Assembly: GCA_019096195.1 (NCBI GenBank)
Contig: JAGTXK010000219.1
Span: 1 to 64,000, forward strand
From: Boletus sp. NGJ
Lineage: Eukaryota > Basidiomycota > Agaricomycetes > Boletales > Boletaceae
Length of the DNA stretch: 64,000 nt
Direction: 5' to 3'
The stretch's first letter is position 1; the number at the start of each line of letters is the position of its first letter. Positions 61,343 to 64,000 of the stretch are shown in pieces. The translations under genes were made by a program, and so were the position numbers. The notes under the pieces were generated by a model, which was not told the DNA's origin, ran no database searches, and saw only the letters and a program-made list of their open reading frames with translations.

Positions 61343-62164
61343 TTCACCAATATATTCACGATACGCTCTTTTCCCTTGGTTTCTTGCATTCTATGGACTT
61401 TTGGACTCTTCTTCTTCTCGTTCAGACTCTGCCTCGTATTCCTGTTCTGTAGTTGTTTGCTATTTATTAGGCCTGATAGCAGACGCTCATCGGGTCTTGT
61501 GCAGTTCGTGTATATATAATATGTCGTCGCTAGCTTTACATGGAACAATCGAATGGCTGCGTAGTGGACTACGAGTTTGGTGGACTTCACCAATTGGAGC
61601 AAAGATCAGCGACACGCCAATTTGAGGCCGTTCAAAATTTCCTATCCAGGTGATCCGTCGAGGCCGCGATCACCATCCAAGCTCAAGGCAAAACACGAAC
61701 TCGCCTGCTCGAGTCGATCACACTGCATCTGCACGAGAACGCGGTTTTCGCAGTCGCCACAATTTGCACACCAACCCGGATGCTTCGTGCCTCCGGTGCC
61801 CTACCTCCAGCGCAGATAGGAGCTGAACATCACCCTTGTCGGACGTCCAGCATGGATTGGCGTGCAACGTGCACGTCGTGATGCGTATATCCTCCACCAA
61901 CCGAGCGCTGATCGTTCATTCATGCCAATCTCGTCAAACTCGGCCCCCAATGATTATACTTTTCGAGCGTTAGAATGCGGTGACTCGGAATCTCTCAAAG
62001 GTTTGTTTCACCGAACCATGGCCGGTGGTTCTCGTTCACCGATCACTGTACAACGGCTTCCCGATCCATGCACTGGCCCATGAGCGTAACGTCCGTTGTT
62101 TCATTTCTTGCAAGTGTATTTAAGCTCTCTGGCTGCTTTCCCCTCTACATCAAACCCAGCAACC
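61343..62164. other. Intergenic between two small Zn2Cys6 genes
   Basis: About 820 bp. Open frames here are short and unrecognised. Part is likely 3' untranslated region and the next promoter. Confidence 0.4.
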
Positions 62165-62712
62165 ATGAACGTCGCTTCAGAGAGAGCAAGAGAGGCCTGC
62201 ACCTCTTGTCGCAGAAGTCACAAAAAAGTTGCTACCGTTCTCCCTCTCTTGGCCAACCCCGTACTCAACCCTACTTTCTTTAGTGCGCTGTCATCGAAAA
62301 TCCCCCACGTTGCGACCGCTGCGCGAAACGAAACACGGAGTGTAGTCTCGACTTGTCCGTGCCCGACGAGACTACGCCCATCGCCCAGCAAGGTCTACCG
62401 GCATTGGCTCCCACAGAGTACGCCCCTGAGTCGTGGGACGTAAACCCTGGCGATTCTGCTGTTTCTCCGAGCTTTCCGTATCCATATTTCTTTCAAGAGC
62501 CTTACTATCCACCCAACGTTATTACCACGGAAACTCCACGCGGGGGTTACCCTACAGACACTGGCATGACCTTCCAATCGTAAGGGCCTATTCTACTGAG
62601 CCATCCTCACTCTTTAACCCCCGTCGCCAGCCCCGCCAACTACCATGAGAGCGCACAGCCTGCGATGAATCAAGATGGCCCCTACGACCCCTTGAACCCT
62701 GTGTTCCAGTGA
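62165..62712 (+). CDS. Small Zn2Cys6 zinc-cluster protein, ~150 residues
   Basis: The start is MNVASERAREACTSCRRSHK. The cluster CTSCRRSHKKC, then CDRCAKRNTEC, spans an intron and has spacing C-x2-C-x6-C-x8-C-x2-C-x6-C. The donor of that intron is gttgct, which is weak but keeps the frame. The remainder is Pro/Tyr-rich (AVSPSFPYPYFFQEPYYPPN) and ends DGPYDPLNPVFQ after a second in-phase intron near 62579-62631. No middle homology region is present. It is a minimal zinc-cluster protein like its upstream neighbour, but the two are not obviously recent copies of each other. Confidence 0.75.
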
Positions 62713-63053
62713 TCATGGTTTTTCTCCTGTGTCGCCGGGACTTATATCTCGCTTACGTAACGCTGGACCGTTGTACGTGTACACACATGTTATGTTGCTC
62801 ATGCACATGTTTGCCACATTTCTGTAATTTCGGTCATCAGGATAGACAAGGTCCCTTCCTGTGCGCACTCTAAGTATGTCGTGCATCGTGTTGTGCTGTC
62901 ATGCACACACACACGAGTCGGAACGGATTTCATTTGGCCCCTTCCTTGCTCGCTAACTTACACTTTCCATAGAGTAATAGAGTACACCGTGGCTGATGAG
63001 CAGGCACCACCAAAGAAGCCTAATTTGATACAAAGCACTCCTCGAAGCATTTC
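62713..63053. other. Intergenic, convergent gap
   Basis: About 340 bp between the stops of the zinc-cluster gene and the aldehyde dehydrogenase. It contains a short CA run near 62905 and no gene. Confidence 0.45.
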
Positions 63054-64000
63054 TCACAATGGCCAGTCGAGCTGTTCTCCAAAGTTCCAATGAACGGCCT
63101 TGACGGACGTGTACTCCTCGAGGGCGTAACTGCCCAGTTCGCGACCTTCAAAGTATCGGTTCAATCGTTCATAGACATCTAACACAGCATACCTATCCCG
63201 CTCTGTTTCTTCCCGCCAAAGGGGACGTTGTTGTTCAGCAAATTATACTGGTTAACCCAGACCTGGAGTGGAACATGAGGATTCGTAGCACAAATCGACA
63301 AGGCAACCTTGCGCACTGTTCCAGCTTCCAGGGCAGACGAGACTCGCATACACTGGTTGGCGTCATCTACAAGCACTCGTGGTCAGGTCCGTGCAACGTA
63401 CGCCCTCTGCGTATTGGACTCACTCGAGTGCAGCCCGGCGCCAAGACCATAACTAGTGTCGTTTGCTAGGGTTATCGCTTCTTCCTCTGTCTTGAACTTG
63501 CCGACCGCGAGCACGGGGCCGAAAATCTAGAAAACGTTTCAACCAGCTGTATCAACTTACAATACCCTACCAAGTACCTCATCCCGGACCTACATCGCGT
63601 ATCAGCGGAATTCTCCGAATGCATCATGTAGATCTCACTATCTTCATGTCTTGTTTGATGTCCGTGAATACTACGCGGTAATTTTCGCCTCTAGGGACTC
63701 AAAGAACTCGGGGAAGAACAATGCTTACTAGTCGGATCCACGAAAAACCCTTTGCCCGGGCGTTTCTGGCCGCCAAGGGCGAGCTTCGCACCCTGAGCCT
63801 TACCATTTTCGATGTATCCCCAGACTTTGTCGTATTGAGTCTTAGAGACCTGTGGAAAGTTATGAGCCTCAAATGTCCAACTCTGGCGCGATGAACTGAC
63901 AACAGGGCCACCTCCACTGCTTTCGTCGAAGCCATCTCCGATGACAAGTTCCTTGGCTTTTTGCACCAGCAAGGGGACAAACTTGTCATAAATGGATTCC
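63054..64000 (-). CDS. Aldehyde dehydrogenase, C-terminal part (5' end beyond window)
   Basis: NAD(P)-dependent oxidation of an aldehyde. At the window edge the frame is open and reads [20 protein letters not shown] then [20 protein letters not shown]-like sequence. Then come [40 protein letters not shown] (catalytic domain EIFGPV block), [31 protein letters not shown] and SGIG. After an intron, [20 protein letters not shown] ends with FGEQLDWPL. The catalytic Cys and Glu exons lie beyond 64000. [12 protein letters not shown] fits the ALDH1/2 class. At least five introns are present in the visible part. Confidence 0.88.

Overview
The window reads as nuclear DNA of a filamentous basidiomycete, most likely an Agaricomycete. 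The host genes are packed closely on both strands. They are cut by many short introns, mostly about 45-70 nt and GT-AG. The encoded families are fungal: Skn7-type response regulator, Zn2Cys6 factors, Ufe1, Tvp38, Loa1. The accessory genes are types that agaricomycetes amplify: NIS1-like secreted proteins, a BTB family and Plavaka-like and hAT transposons. A Rhizoctonia-like relative is possible, but that is only an inference. All exon junctions and coordinates were worked out by eye from reading frame, splice signals and remembered family sequence; no search was run.

Layout. From 0.5 to 6.9 kb a divergent pair holds SKN7 (stress transcription factor) and PDA1 (pyruvate dehydrogenase E1 alpha). 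From 6.9 to about 30 kb lies a gene-poor accessory island. It has about 4.8 kb with no gene I recognise. Next come two diverged copies of a roughly 1.5 kb block carrying a NIS1-like secreted protein gene, one copy frameshifted. Then come a broken Plavaka-like transposase tail and a 5,982 bp hAT element with inverted ends and an 8 bp target duplication, itself split by a younger roughly 1 kb insertion. The island closes with a decayed gene, an integrase-core gene and a BTB gene.

From 30 to 64 kb the window is mostly conserved housekeeping. The order is ALG8 (N-glycan assembly), an alpha/beta hydrolase, VMA21 (V-ATPase assembly), PPM1 (PP2A methylation), RNR2 (dNTP synthesis), IMP4 and UTP12 (U3 snoRNP), APE4 (aspartyl aminopeptidase), an RlpA-like secreted barrel, a large Zn2Cys6 factor, LOA1 and TVP38 (lipid and Golgi), UFE1 (ER SNARE), an F-box protein, SSU72 (Pol II CTD phosphatase), a 1-Cys peroxiredoxin, PRE8 (20S proteasome alpha 2), two small Zn2Cys6 proteins, and an aldehyde dehydrogenase cut by the window edge.

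Many housekeeping genes are divergent pairs with 150-350 bp between start codons (RNR2/IMP4, APE4/UTP12, LOA1/TVP38, hydrolase/VMA21, F-box/SSU72), so shared promoters are likely. The most informative signals are the CpG-to-TpG/CpA decay seen by comparing two inverted copies of a 148 bp repeat, the layering of transposons by CpG content, the effector-type gene duplication with one dying copy, and several very small exons and two apparent GC-AG introns in conserved genes.
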